Shown here: positions 43,630-52,495 of the stretch, one piece after another
Layout of the letters: the number at the start of each line of letters is the position of its first letter
Position numbering within the stretch: position 1 is the stretch's first letter
Assembly: GCA_024234875.1 (NCBI GenBank)
Contig: JACKNM010000011.1
Span: 134,486-198,485 of the forward strand
Origin: Ectothiorhodospiraceae bacterium
GTDB taxonomy: Bacteria > Pseudomonadota > Gammaproteobacteria > HK1
Reading direction: 5' to 3'
Length of the DNA: 64,000 nt
The notes under the pieces: model-generated
Seen by the model: the letters and a program-made list of their open reading frames with translations, nothing else
What the model was told of the DNA's origin: nothing
The model's database searches: none
Translations under genes and position numbers: made by a program

Positions 43630-46600
43630 TCAGAGCACCAGCTCGAGCACCGGCATCAGCGCCGCCGGGTTGGCGCGTGGTCTCGGGTCCAGACCGTCCG
43701 GAATTCCGTCACCGTCGGTGTCCGGGTCGTCGGGGTCGGTCCCGGCGCGGAACTCCTCCAGCGCCGTGAGGCCGTCGAGATCGTCGTCGAGTGCGGCGTC
43801 CGATGCATCGAGCGGATTGCGGCCGAAGCGGGTCTCCCATTCGTCGGTGATACCGTCCTCGTCGTCATCTGGGTCGCAGGCGTCGCCCGCGCCGTCGCCG
43901 TCGGTGTCGGTCTGGTCGTCCGCAACGTCGGGGCAGACGTCGTCGTCGTCGAGGAAACCGTCGCCATCGCGGTCGAGGGTGGTCGGTTCCATCGTGAGCA
44001 GCACCCCGGCGGTCTCGAGCCCGGGGCGCACCGCGACCCGTGGCGCTACCGCGTCGTCGAAGCCCGCCTTGCTGGCGGTGACCTCGATCTGGCCAACCGG
44101 TGCGACGAGCCGGAAGGTGCCGTCGGCGTCGACCAGCACCGGGCCGCGGGCGACGGCGGCGAGGCGGGCGACCACTGCCGCGTCGGCCGCCGGGGCCAGC
44201 GTCTCTGCGATGCGCACGCGCCCGCTCACCACCCCCGGGAACTCGTTCGGGATCTCGGTGACGAAGCTGCACACCGCGTCACCGTTGTCGCAGGTTCCGG
44301 TGGTGCGGCGGCCGAAGCGGTCGATGGCTTCGACCCGCCACCAGTAGCGCCGCTGCTCGAGACCGACCCGGCTGTCGACCACCGCACCGGAGCTGGTGAG
44401 CTCGCTCTGACGATGCACGATGCTCGCATTCTCGAAGCCCGGGTCGTCGGCGATGGTCAGCGTGTAGGTGACGCCGTCCGGATCGGTTGCATCATCCCAG
44501 TCGAACACCAGGACCACGTTGTGGGTGGGCACCTCCGCCTCAGCCGGGGTGAGCGGGGTGAGCAGCCGAAACGGGCTCGGTGCGCCGAGGTTGGCGCTCG
44601 AGTCCTTGTAGACCACACCGCGCAGCGCGCGCGAACGCGCTCCGGTGGCTGCGTCCTCGACGTGGTGGAACAGCTCGTAGCGGCCGGCTGTCTCGAACCC
44701 GGCGAGCCCCTTCGTCCACAGGCCCGCGGTCACCGTGGGGAAGCCCGCGCCGGCCGGGCAGGGCGTGTCGAGACCGGCGACCAGCCCGACCACCTCGAAC
44801 TCGGTCGAGAGCTGGGCCGTGCCGCCGGCTGGCAGCAGCCGGGTGTCCGGCGTGCGCACCTCGACGAACGCGTTCGCGACCGTGCCGTCGGGGCCGGGCG
44901 CGACGAAGACGTCGACGCAGGCGTCACCCGGACCCGGGCCGAGGAAGGTGGCCGGCGTGGCATGGGCGACGGTCGCCTCGGTCGGTGCGCCGAGGCCGCC
45001 GAATCGGAACGCCACCCCGAGCTTCAGACCCGCCGCGAGGCGACCGTCGTCGCCTGGCCCGGCGGCCTCCGTGGGCACCAGCACGTTGGTGCCGACGCCG
45101 TCGCCGTTGTCGTCGAGCAACGGGTGTTGGGCCGCGGCGTCGAGGAAGGCGGGGTCGACGGTGTCGAGATCGCCCTTGCGGGTGTAGGTCTCGGTGCGCG
45201 CGGTGGCGCGGGTGAATGCCTGGTGGAAGTCGGCGTCGGCCGCCAGCTCACGGAACAGCTCGTCGAGGAAGTACTCGCCCACCGGAACCTCGTCGGCGCC
45301 CTCGGGCGGGCCGCGATATGACTCCTCGTCGGCGGTCGCGCTGGTCACTACCAGGCGGCCCGCCAGCCGGTCGGGACGCGACAGGGCGGGCAGGAAGCTT
45401 CCCGAGTAGCAGTAGCCGAGGATCACCACCCGCGGGATCTCGGCCAGGATGGCGGCGGCGTCGGGGCGGCCCGCGACGCCCGCGACCAACGCATCCTCGA
45501 GCGCGGCGAGCCAGCCGTCGAGCTCGGCCGGGGTGACCGAGCCGTCCTCGAGGAAGAACTCGGCATTGGGGCCGCCGTGGTCGACGAGCACCACGTAGAC
45601 CGGCGCAGGGCTCTCGATCGCCTTCGCCGCGATGGCCAGGATCTCGTCGCGAATTCGAGTCTCGGACGGTGCCGCGTCGACCCCGAGGCCCGGCTGGTTG
45701 GCGTCGCTTCGCCCGTCGCCGTTGGCGTCCTGGGTCACGTCGTAGTTCAGATACGCGATGTCCGGCTCCTTGAAGCCGCGGTCGAGGAGGGTGCGGAAGA
45801 TGCGGTTGGTGGCCTTGTCGTGCGCGGCGCTGCCGGCGGCGTCGCCCGGCAGTTCGCCCTGGACCAGGACCGCGTAGCCGGCCGAGCTGCCGACCAGCAC
45901 CAGCGCGTCATTCGACGACGAGCCGCGGAGATTGGGAAGGTCGGCCGGTGGCTCGAAGCGCGCCCGCATCCGCCAGCCGCCGCGGCGATCGAAGCGCACC
46001 TGGTCGCTCGGGGCCACGCAGGCGAGGTCTTCGGGGTCGCAGCCGAGATCCTCGAAGGTCACCCGGCCTTCGTCGTCCGTGAACCCGGTGACGACGATCG
46101 GACCAGGGGCCGGGTCGGAGAGCGTGGGCGGCGGCTCGATCTCGAGCTCGACCCGATTGCCGAGCAGGTTGTAGGCGGCGACTCCGGGACGCTCGAGCAC
46201 CACGCTGGCGGTCACCAATCCGTCTTGCAGGATGCTGCTCGGCTGGGTGGCGAGGGTGAGCGTGGTGAACGCCGCCCCCTGACCGATGAAGAACCGGAAC
46301 CGATGCCGCTCGGCATCGTCCAGCACACGCACGTTGCCGGCGCGGTCCTCGGCCAGCACGGTGACGAAGTAGAGCTCGTCGTTCGGCCAGGTGACGTTCG
46401 CGAGCAGGCGCCAGGTCGAGAAGTCGCCGGCGACGCTGGTGTCCTCGGCGTCGACGGGCTCGGGCGCGGCGTCGGCGAACACCAGGCCACCGTTGCCGTC
46501 GCCGACCAGCGAGCGTCGCCCGGCGCCGGCCGGCCGGCCGTTGGTGACGAGGAGGCGGATGTGGGCGACACCGGCGTTGTCGTCGGATGCGATGCCCCGG

Positions 46601-49269
46601 ATCTCGCGGTCCCAGTCGTCCTTGCCGTCGAGATCGTCGCCGACCACCTCGTCGAGCGCGGGATGGACCACCGAGACCGTGGGCGCCACGCCGTCGACGC
46701 GGTAGGTGTGGACCCGCGTCTCCTCGGCGTTGCCGGCGGCGTCGACCGAGCGCACCTCGAGGGTCGCGTTGGCGTCGAGGTCCAAGGTCACCGGCCCGGT
46801 CAGGCTCTGCGGCGTCCCGGCCGGCTCGCCTACCGGGATCAGCGTGTACTCGATGTGGTCGCAGCCCGAGCCGATGTCCTCGACGCAGGTCAGGGTCACC
46901 GCGAGTGGCGGCGTGCCGTCGTGCGGATCGCCCCCGTCGGGCCCGGACGGGGTGATCACGGTGCGCGGCGCGCGCGTGTCGCGGACGTCGATCCGGAACG
47001 GGTCTAGCGACGCGTCCTGCTCGCCGTCGGAGACGGTGAGCACGATGGGGTCGGTGAGACCGAAGTCGTCGTTCGAGGGGACGCCGCGCAACTCGCCGGT
47101 TGCCGGATCGAGGACCAGCCATGGTGGTGCGCCGTCGACGCGGAAGGTCAGCGTCCCGGCGTCGACGTCGCAGGTGATTGGCTCGCCGGGGTCGGTGTCT
47201 GGCGGCGGGGGCGGATCGCTCGCGACCGGCGCGAAGGCATAGAGTGCACCCGGGGTCGCCGCGGCCGGTGGTGAGCCGGTGAGCGTCGGCGGGCGGCTCA
47301 GTGGGAACGGGTCGGTGGCGTTCGGGGTGCCGTCGTCGTCGATGTCCGGGTCGGTCGGGTCGCCCACCCCGTCGCAGTCGCTGTCGGCGACGTCGGTGAC
47401 CAGGATGGCGAAGGTGCGCAGCGCCGTGCTCTCGCCGTCGGTGACCCGAACCTCGATCCCTGCGTAGACGCCGGCATCGTAGAAGTCGGGTGTGCCGCCG
47501 AGGCTGCCGGTGTCGGGATCGAAGGTGGCCCACTCGGGTTTGCCGACGATGGAGAACGCCCCTGTCGTCGCCGGTTCGTCCGGATCGGGGTCGAGCACGT
47601 CGGGGATCCACGGACCGTAAGAGCTGCCCTCGGCCACCGTGAGCGGGGGATCGTTGCGGAACGCAGGTGGGCGGTTGCGGTCGAGGACGGTGATCGAGAA
47701 GCGCGCCAGCGCCACGGTGTCGGCGCCGTCGGTGACCGTGATTGCGATGTCGGGATAGGTGCCGGCGTCGTCGAAGCCGGGGGTGCCGCCGAGGGCGCCG
47801 GTCGCGGCGTCGAAGGTCGCCCACGGCGGCTTGCCGCTCACCTCGAACACGAGCGGGGAGGGCCCGCCGTCGGGATCCGACGCGGTGGGGACGAAGGGGC
47901 CGTAGGCGTCGTCCTCGGCGACCACCGTCGGCGGGGTGCCGCCGATGACCGGCGGCGCGTTGTCGGCTGCGAACTCTGCCCCCACCGCCCGCGACTGGGT
48001 CATCGGCACCGTGCAGGCGCCCGTTCCGCTGCAGGCGCCGGTCCAGCCGACCAGCCTGAACCCGGGCGCCGGCGTGGCGGTGAGGGTGACGTCGGTGCCG
48101 TCGGCATACGAGGCGACGCAGTCGAGGGTTGGGCAGTCGATGCCCGAGGGCGAACTGGTCACGCGGCCGGCGCCCGGCGGGGTCACCGTGGTCTGTAGCG
48201 TGCGCAGCGCAACGAAGATAGGTTGTATGAACCAGTTGATGCCGCTGGTGGTCACCTCGACGCATTCGCCGGTGCCGTTGCCGGAGCAGTTGCCGAGCCA
48301 CCGCTCGAAGGTCCAGCCGGGGCTCGGGGTGGCAGTCAGGGTGACTGCCGTCCCGGGAGGGTACTGGCCGAGGCAGGTGCCCGGGCAGTCGATGCCCGAG
48401 GGTGAGCTCTGCACCCGCCCGCCACCGACGATACCGACCGAGATGCCGCCAAGCTCCACGAAGCGCGCGTCCACCGCGATCTGTCCGGTGCCGGTGGTGA
48501 GGTTGCACGATCCGGTGCCGGCGCAGTCGGCCGCGCAGGCTCCAGCGCAGGTCGCAGTCCAGCCGTCGAAGCCCCAGCCCGGGTCCGGGGTGGCGAGTAG
48601 CGAGAGCACCGTCCCGTCGGGGAAGGTCTCGTCGCAGTCGGCACCGCAGGCGATGCCGGAGACCGAGCTGGTGACGGTGCCGGCGCCGAACCGCCTGACC
48701 TGCACGCTCGGCCCTTCTCCGGGTAGCCAAACTTCGTCGATCCAGGCGGTGTCGGCACCGTCGTCAACCGAGCCGTCCTTGGTGTAGGCCCACCGGAAAG
48801 CGTGGGTGCCGGCGCTCACCGGGAAGTTGACGGTCGCCCAGTCGTGGAAACCCGACCATTGAGCGAGCTGGACGCCGTCGACGTAGAAGCGCAGGAAGTC
48901 GAAGTTGACCTCGCTCGACACCCGTCGCGCGAACGAGACGAACCCGGACGGCACGTTCGCGGTGACCTCGACCTCGGCCCGCTGATGGTGGGTGATCGGG
49001 TCGGAGCGCAGGCTCTGCACGCCCTCGGAGGCGAAATCGCCAGCGACCTGCCAGCCTGCATCGGCGGCCGCCGGAACCGTCCACCCCGGGGGCACGACAC
49101 CGCCGGGCGGGAAGTTGTCCTGCCCCATCGCCGCCGCCGGCAGGGCGAGCGCGACCGCGATCAATGCGGTCCGCAGTCCGTACCACCTCGACCTGCGACG
49201 ACGGGGCCGACGTGCGGCCGCGTTCGCCCGGCGCCGACACACCGGCTCGGCGTGCGCGGGGGTGTCCAC
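43630..49269 (-). CDS. Large exported protein with caspase/legumain-like (clan CD) peptidase domain and Ca-binding repeats
   Basis: About 1,879 residues. An Arg-rich n-region and RTALIAVALALPAAAMG form a signal peptide. Residues 170-440 hold three or four divergent InlB B-type repeats (GTVTSSVSGIACGADCDETFPDGTVLSLLATPDPGWGFDGW). Residues 440-760 hold Ig/cadherin-like putative repeats (GKPPWATFDAATGALGGTP). Around 1230-1290, VYVVLVDHGGPNAEF and PRVVILGYCYSGSFL supply the His and Cys of a C13/caspase-fold peptidase. The C-terminal 120 residues are thrombospondin type 3-like DxDxDG repeats that would bind calcium. The GTG at 49269 with GGGGG 5 bp upstream is preferred; the open frame extends further. 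Substrate and role unknown; a surface or secreted protease or adhesin is likely. Confidence 0.82.
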   Translation of the reverse strand: MDTPAHAEPVCRRRANAAARRPRRRRSRWYGLRTALIAVALALPAAAMGQDNFPPGGVVPPGWTVPAAADAGWQVAGDFASEGVQSLRSDPITHHQRAEVEVTANVPSGFVSFARRVSSEVNFDFLRFYVDGVQLAQWSGFHDWATVNFPVSAGTHAFRWAYTKDGSVDDGADTAWIDEVWLPGEGPSVQVRRFGAGTVTSSVSGIACGADCDETFPDGTVLSLLATPDPGWGFDGWTATCAGACAADCAGTGSCNLTTGTGQIAVDARFVELGGISVGIVGGGRVQSSPSGIDCPGTCLGQYPPGTAVTLTATPSPGWTFERWLGNCSGNGTGECVEVTTSGINWFIQPIFVALRTLQTTVTPPGAGRVTSSPSGIDCPTLDCVASYADGTDVTLTATPAPGFRLVGWTGACSGTGACTVPMTQSRAVGAEFAADNAPPVIGGTPPTVVAEDDAYGPFVPTASDPDGGPSPLVFEVSGKPPWATFDAATGALGGTPGFDDAGTYPDIAITVTDGADTVALARFSITVLDRNRPPAFRNDPPLTVAEGSSYGPWIPDVLDPDPDEPATTGAFSIVGKPEWATFDPDTGSLGGTPDFYDAGVYAGIEVRVTDGESTALRTFAILVTDVADSDCDGVGDPTDPDIDDDGTPNATDPFPLSRPPTLTGSPPAAATPGALYAFAPVASDPPPPPDTDPGEPITCDVDAGTLTFRVDGAPPWLVLDPATGELRGVPSNDDFGLTDPIVLTVSDGEQDASLDPFRIDVRDTRAPRTVITPSGPDGGDPHDGTPPLAVTLTCVEDIGSGCDHIEYTLIPVGEPAGTPQSLTGPVTLDLDANATLEVRSVDAAGNAEETRVHTYRVDGVAPTVSVVHPALDEVVGDDLDGKDDWDREIRGIASDDNAGVAHIRLLVTNGRPAGAGRRSLVGDGNGGLVFADAAPEPVDAEDTSVAGDFSTWRLLANVTWPNDELYFVTVLAEDRAGNVRVLDDAERHRFRFFIGQGAAFTTLTLATQPSSILQDGLVTASVVLERPGVAAYNLLGNRVELEIEPPPTLSDPAPGPIVVTGFTDDEGRVTFEDLGCDPEDLACVAPSDQVRFDRRGGWRMRARFEPPADLPNLRGSSSNDALVLVGSSAGYAVLVQGELPGDAAGSAAHDKATNRIFRTLLDRGFKEPDIAYLNYDVTQDANGDGRSDANQPGLGVDAAPSETRIRDEILAIAAKAIESPAPVYVVLVDHGGPNAEFFLEDGSVTPAELDGWLAALEDALVAGVAGRPDAAAILAEIPRVVILGYCYSGSFLPALSRPDRLAGRLVVTSATADEESYRGPPEGADEVPVGEYFLDELFRELAADADFHQAFTRATARTETYTRKGDLDTVDPAFLDAAAQHPLLDDNGDGVGTNVLVPTEAAGPGDDGRLAAGLKLGVAFRFGGLGAPTEATVAHATPATFLGPGPGDACVDVFVAPGPDGTVANAFVEVRTPDTRLLPAGGTAQLSTEFEVVGLVAGLDTPCPAGAGFPTVTAGLWTKGLAGFETAGRYELFHHVEDAATGARSRALRGVVYKDSSANLGAPSPFRLLTPLTPAEAEVPTHNVVLVFDWDDATDPDGVTYTLTIADDPGFENASIVHRQSELTSSGAVVDSRVGLEQRRYWWRVEAIDRFGRRTTGTCDNGDAVCSFVTEIPNEFPGVVSGRVRIAETLAPAADAAVVARLAAVARGPVLVDADGTFRLVAPVGQIEVTASKAGFDDAVAPRVAVRPGLETAGVLLTMEPTTLDRDGDGFLDDDDVCPDVADDQTDTDGDGAGDACDPDDDEDGITDEWETRFGRNPLDASDAALDDDLDGLTALEEFRAGTDPDDPDTDGDGIPDGLDPRPRANPAALMPVLELVL

Positions 49270-49754
49270 TCGTGCCCCCTTCGGGCTGGAAATCGTGTGA
49301 TTCAGTCGGCACGCAATCCTCGTGCCACGCCCGTGAGTCGTTGACCCGGGGGAGATTTTCGGATCCCGGGGCATCGATTCGAGACCCGGTGTAAGGAATT
49401 TCGACAGCATGGGGAATCGCTTCGGTCGCGCCTGGGCCTCAGTGTGCCGGCGCCACGACCGCGGACGTGTACGGTTTGTCACACCGCGCCGTCGAAGCGG
49501 GGTCGCCGTCGAAGCGGGGTCGGACCAACTTATGCTCTTGAATCGGCGAGAAATTCTTGTAGGCCGAGCCACCTTGACCGCGAGCTTCTGGTGACGTTCG
49601 GCTCGAAAGCCCGAAGGCGCGGGGCTCCGGCTGGCCCGAGAACCATGCCTGCGTCGCCGAGGCAGCGTGCAAGCGGAATCCTCGCAGAAACAACGAGATG
49701 ACTTGGTCCGACCCCGATTCGTTACCATTGCGCGCGTGGCGGATGGATTCGTGC
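49270..49754. other. Divergent intergenic region
   Basis: No gene is seen in 485 bp between the large exported protein and the cyclase. A 17-bp sequence (CGCCGTCGAAGCGGGGT) is repeated in tandem at about 49489-49522. Both genes must have their promoters here. Confidence 0.5.
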
Positions 49755-51710
49755 ATGGGCGGGACGGCGTCGTCGGAGACCAGACGCGGCGCGCGGCGGC
49801 GCGGGCGGTCGCTCGCGCTCGCCGCGGCGACGATCGCGGCTGGCGCGTTCGCCCTGGTGCTCGGGCTGCGGACCACCGGGGTGCTCGAGCCGCTCGAGCT
49901 CGAGGCGCACGATGCGGCGACCCGCCTGGTCTCGATGCCTTCCGCCGACAGCCAGGTCGCGCTGGTCCTGGTCGAGGAGTCCGACATCCGTGCGCTCGGC
50001 CGCTGGCCGATTCCGGATGGCGTGCTCGCCGAGGTACTGCAGCGGGCCCTCGATGCTGGCGCGGTGGCGGTCGGGCTCGACATCTACCGTGACGTCGCAG
50101 TGCCCCCGGGGCACCTGGAGCTCGACGCCCTGCTCGAGCGCGAGGCCCGGATCGTCGCCGCCTACAAGTTCGCCGACGAGGCGACGATCGGCGTCTCGCC
50201 GCCTCGGGTGCTCGCCAGCTCCGACCGCACCGGCTTCAGCGACGTGGTCATCGACCCCGACGGTACGGTCCGCCGCGGTCTGCTGTTCCTCTCGCGTGAC
50301 GACGAGGTCGGGTGGTCGCTCGCACTGCGACTCGCGCTGCGCGCGCTCGCAGCCCGCGGAATCGGCCCCACGCCAGACGCGGACCATCCGCAGCATCTGC
50401 GGCTCGGACCGACCACCATCACCCCGTTCGAGCCCGACGACGGTGGTTACGTCAGGGCCGATGCCGCCGGCTATCAATTCCTGCCCAGTCTGCATCGTGT
50501 GCCTGCGAGGCTCGAATCGGTCACCCTCGGCGCACTGCTCGCCGGCACTGCGCCGAGCGATGTGCTGCGCGATCGGGTGGTGCTGGTCGGGGTCGCGGCC
50601 GAGAGCGTCAAGGACCTCTTCTACACTCCGCACAGCCGCGCGCGGCCAACCGCGCCGCAAGTCCACGGCGTGGAGTTGCATGCGCTGCTGATCGACCAGC
50701 TCGTGCGCTACGGAACTGGCGAGGCGCGGCCGCTGCGAGTGGCTGCGCAGTGGGGCGAGGTCGCCTGGCTGGCCGCATGGTGCCTGCTCGGCACGGTGGC
50801 GGGCTTGCTCGCACGCGGCGCGGCGCGAGTGGCGCTGATCGCGCTCGCAGGCCTCGCGGTGCTCGCCGGGATCACCGCCGGAAGTCTCGCCCTCGACCTC
50901 TGGTTGCCGTCGGTGCCCGCAGCGCTCGGCTGGGTCGCGAGCCTCGGCACCACCACCGGTCTGGTGGCCGGGCGTGAGCGCCGCGCGCGCGCCCGCCTGA
51001 TGGATCTCTTCGGTCGCCACGTCTCGCCCGAGGTGGCGCGCGCGCTGTGGGACCGTCGAGACGTGCTGCTCGAGGGGGGACGGCCGCCACCGGAGAGTGT
51101 GGTGGCGACGGTGATGTTCACCGACCTCCAGGGCTTCACCACCACCGCCGAGGGGATGAGCCCGCCGGAGCTGGTGGCCTGGCTGGACCGCTACTTCGAG
51201 GCCATGGTGCCCGCGGTGTTCGCGCACCGGGGGGTGGTGTTGCGGTTCTTCGGCGATGCGCTGCTGGCGGCGTTCGGCCTGCCGTTTCCGAGCACCACCG
51301 AGGCGGAGCGGGATCGCGATGCGGTGGCCGCGGTCGACTGCGCGCTGGAGATGCAGGACCGGGTCGCCGCGCTCAATCGCGAGCTGATCGCGGCCGGCCG
51401 CGCGCCGGTCGGAATGCGTGTCGGGATCCTCACCGGCGAGATGGTGGCGGGCAGCGTCGGGATGTCACGGCGGCTCGAGTACACGGTGCACGGCGACGCG
51501 GTGAACTCCGCCGCGCGGCTCGAGAGCCACGATCGTGGCTCCTTCGTGCCGGAGCCGGGGCGCCCGTGCCGAATTCTGATCGGCGAGCCGACGCGGGAGC
51601 GACTCGGCGACGCCTATCTGCTGGAGGCGGCCGGCGACTTACAGGTCAAGGGCAAGCGCCGGGCCCTGCGTGCGTGGCGGGTGATGGGCCGTCGGGCCGA
51701 GGACGCGTGA
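49755..51710 (+). CDS. CHASE2-domain class III adenylate/guanylate cyclase
   Basis: A 651-residue membrane cyclase. After an N-terminal membrane helix (LALAAATIAAGAFALVLGLR) comes a periplasmic CHASE2 sensor domain (DIRALGRWPIPDGVLAEVLQRALDAGAVAVGLDIYRD), then three membrane helices (about residues 335-410) and a cytoplasmic cyclase domain. The metal-binding Asp residues are in VMFTDLQGFTT and RFFGDALLAAFG, and YTVHGDAVNSAARLES is the late signature. It would make cAMP in response to an envelope signal. The start is uncertain: ATGs at 49743 and 49698 are also in frame, and 49755 has the best upstream purine run. Confidence 0.9.
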   Translation: MGGTASSETRRGARRRGRSLALAAATIAAGAFALVLGLRTTGVLEPLELEAHDAATRLVSMPSADSQVALVLVEESDIRALGRWPIPDGVLAEVLQRALDAGAVAVGLDIYRDVAVPPGHLELDALLEREARIVAAYKFADEATIGVSPPRVLASSDRTGFSDVVIDPDGTVRRGLLFLSRDDEVGWSLALRLALRALAARGIGPTPDADHPQHLRLGPTTITPFEPDDGGYVRADAAGYQFLPSLHRVPARLESVTLGALLAGTAPSDVLRDRVVLVGVAAESVKDLFYTPHSRARPTAPQVHGVELHALLIDQLVRYGTGEARPLRVAAQWGEVAWLAAWCLLGTVAGLLARGAARVALIALAGLAVLAGITAGSLALDLWLPSVPAALGWVASLGTTTGLVAGRERRARARLMDLFGRHVSPEVARALWDRRDVLLEGGRPPPESVVATVMFTDLQGFTTTAEGMSPPELVAWLDRYFEAMVPAVFAHRGVVLRFFGDALLAAFGLPFPSTTEAERDRDAVAAVDCALEMQDRVAALNRELIAAGRAPVGMRVGILTGEMVAGSVGMSRRLEYTVHGDAVNSAARLESHDRGSFVPEPGRPCRILIGEPTRERLGDAYLLEAAGDLQVKGKRRALRAWRVMGRRAEDA

Positions 51711-52146
51711 ATTCGCTGCAACTGGCGGCAAGCGGTGCGCCGAGGTCGGCGCCCGCGTCGTATCACACACTGTCGCTCGTCCGTACGGCGGGCGCTGCGC
51801 TCGTGCCGATTCTCGAGAGGAGGAGGTGCGCACCCTCGGCAGAATTCGATGGGTGATGAGGGTTTGGGTCAACATCGACCGCCGAGGGCGCGCACGATCG
51901 ATAGCGGCAACCGAGCGCGAAGCTGAAGTCCCCTGCGACAGCTTTCCGATCCATTCAGGAGGAACGACGCCGCGACGAGACGGGCCGGCTCGTCGACGGC
52001 TGGTGCCGGGAGATCCGAACGTTCCCAGAGGCGCTGTGCGGTCGCGCCGACACTCTCGGCATACGACGACCTAGAGAAAGGCGAGTGCACTCGCTCGACG
52101 CGCACCTCGTACCTTCGTCGACACGAAGCTCAGACACCGAATCGAC
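51711..52146. other. Gene-free segment
   Basis: No coding region can be supported in 436 bp. No strong hairpin or repeat is apparent. Confidence 0.45.
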
Positions 52147-52490
52147 ATGCTCACCCTCGGCGTGGCACGGCTGCCTGTCGCCGCCAGCGCGTTCATGGCG
52201 TATCGGGCCGCCGGTCAGGCGCTCACGCACTTCGTCGAGGCGCAGATCTCGGCCTCGGCATCGCGTGAGAGCGAGCGCCTCACCGCGTTGGTGGAGGGAT
52301 GCGTCCACCGACACCGGCATCTGGAGCCGCCTCGAGGTGATTCAGGACGTGTTGGCCGAGGACGCGGCCGGTGACATCGCCGCGGAGCTCGAGCGACTGG
52401 GCGCGCGACACCCGCTGTTCGGTGAGCTGGTGGTACTCGGCGACCAGGGCACGATCATCGCCGGTGCGCACGACGGGTGGAACGATATGA
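52147..52490 (+). pseudogene. Remnant of a Cache-like sensor domain
   Basis: MLTLGVARLPVAASAFMAYRAAGQALTHFVEAQISASASRESERLTALVEG reads in one frame. After a frameshift near 52300 a second frame gives GIWSRLEVIQDVLAEDAAGDIAAELERLGARHPLFGELVVLGDQGTIIAGAHDGWN. Together they look like the membrane-proximal part of a Cache-type extracellular sensor from a chemoreceptor or cyclase. The rest is missing, and the end abuts the convergent SBP-OmpA gene. Confidence 0.45.
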
Positions 52491-52495
52491 ACGCC

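Noticed and set aside
41521..45321. A 1,266-codon plus-strand open frame from the integrase relic into the large exported protein
   Set aside because: Only its first 80 codons resemble a protein (the integrase stub). The rest is antisense to the oxidoreductase and the exported protein.
45908..48730. A 940-codon minus-strand frame inside the large exported protein gene
   Set aside because: Composed mostly of Arg and His with no domain; it is an alternative frame of the real gene.
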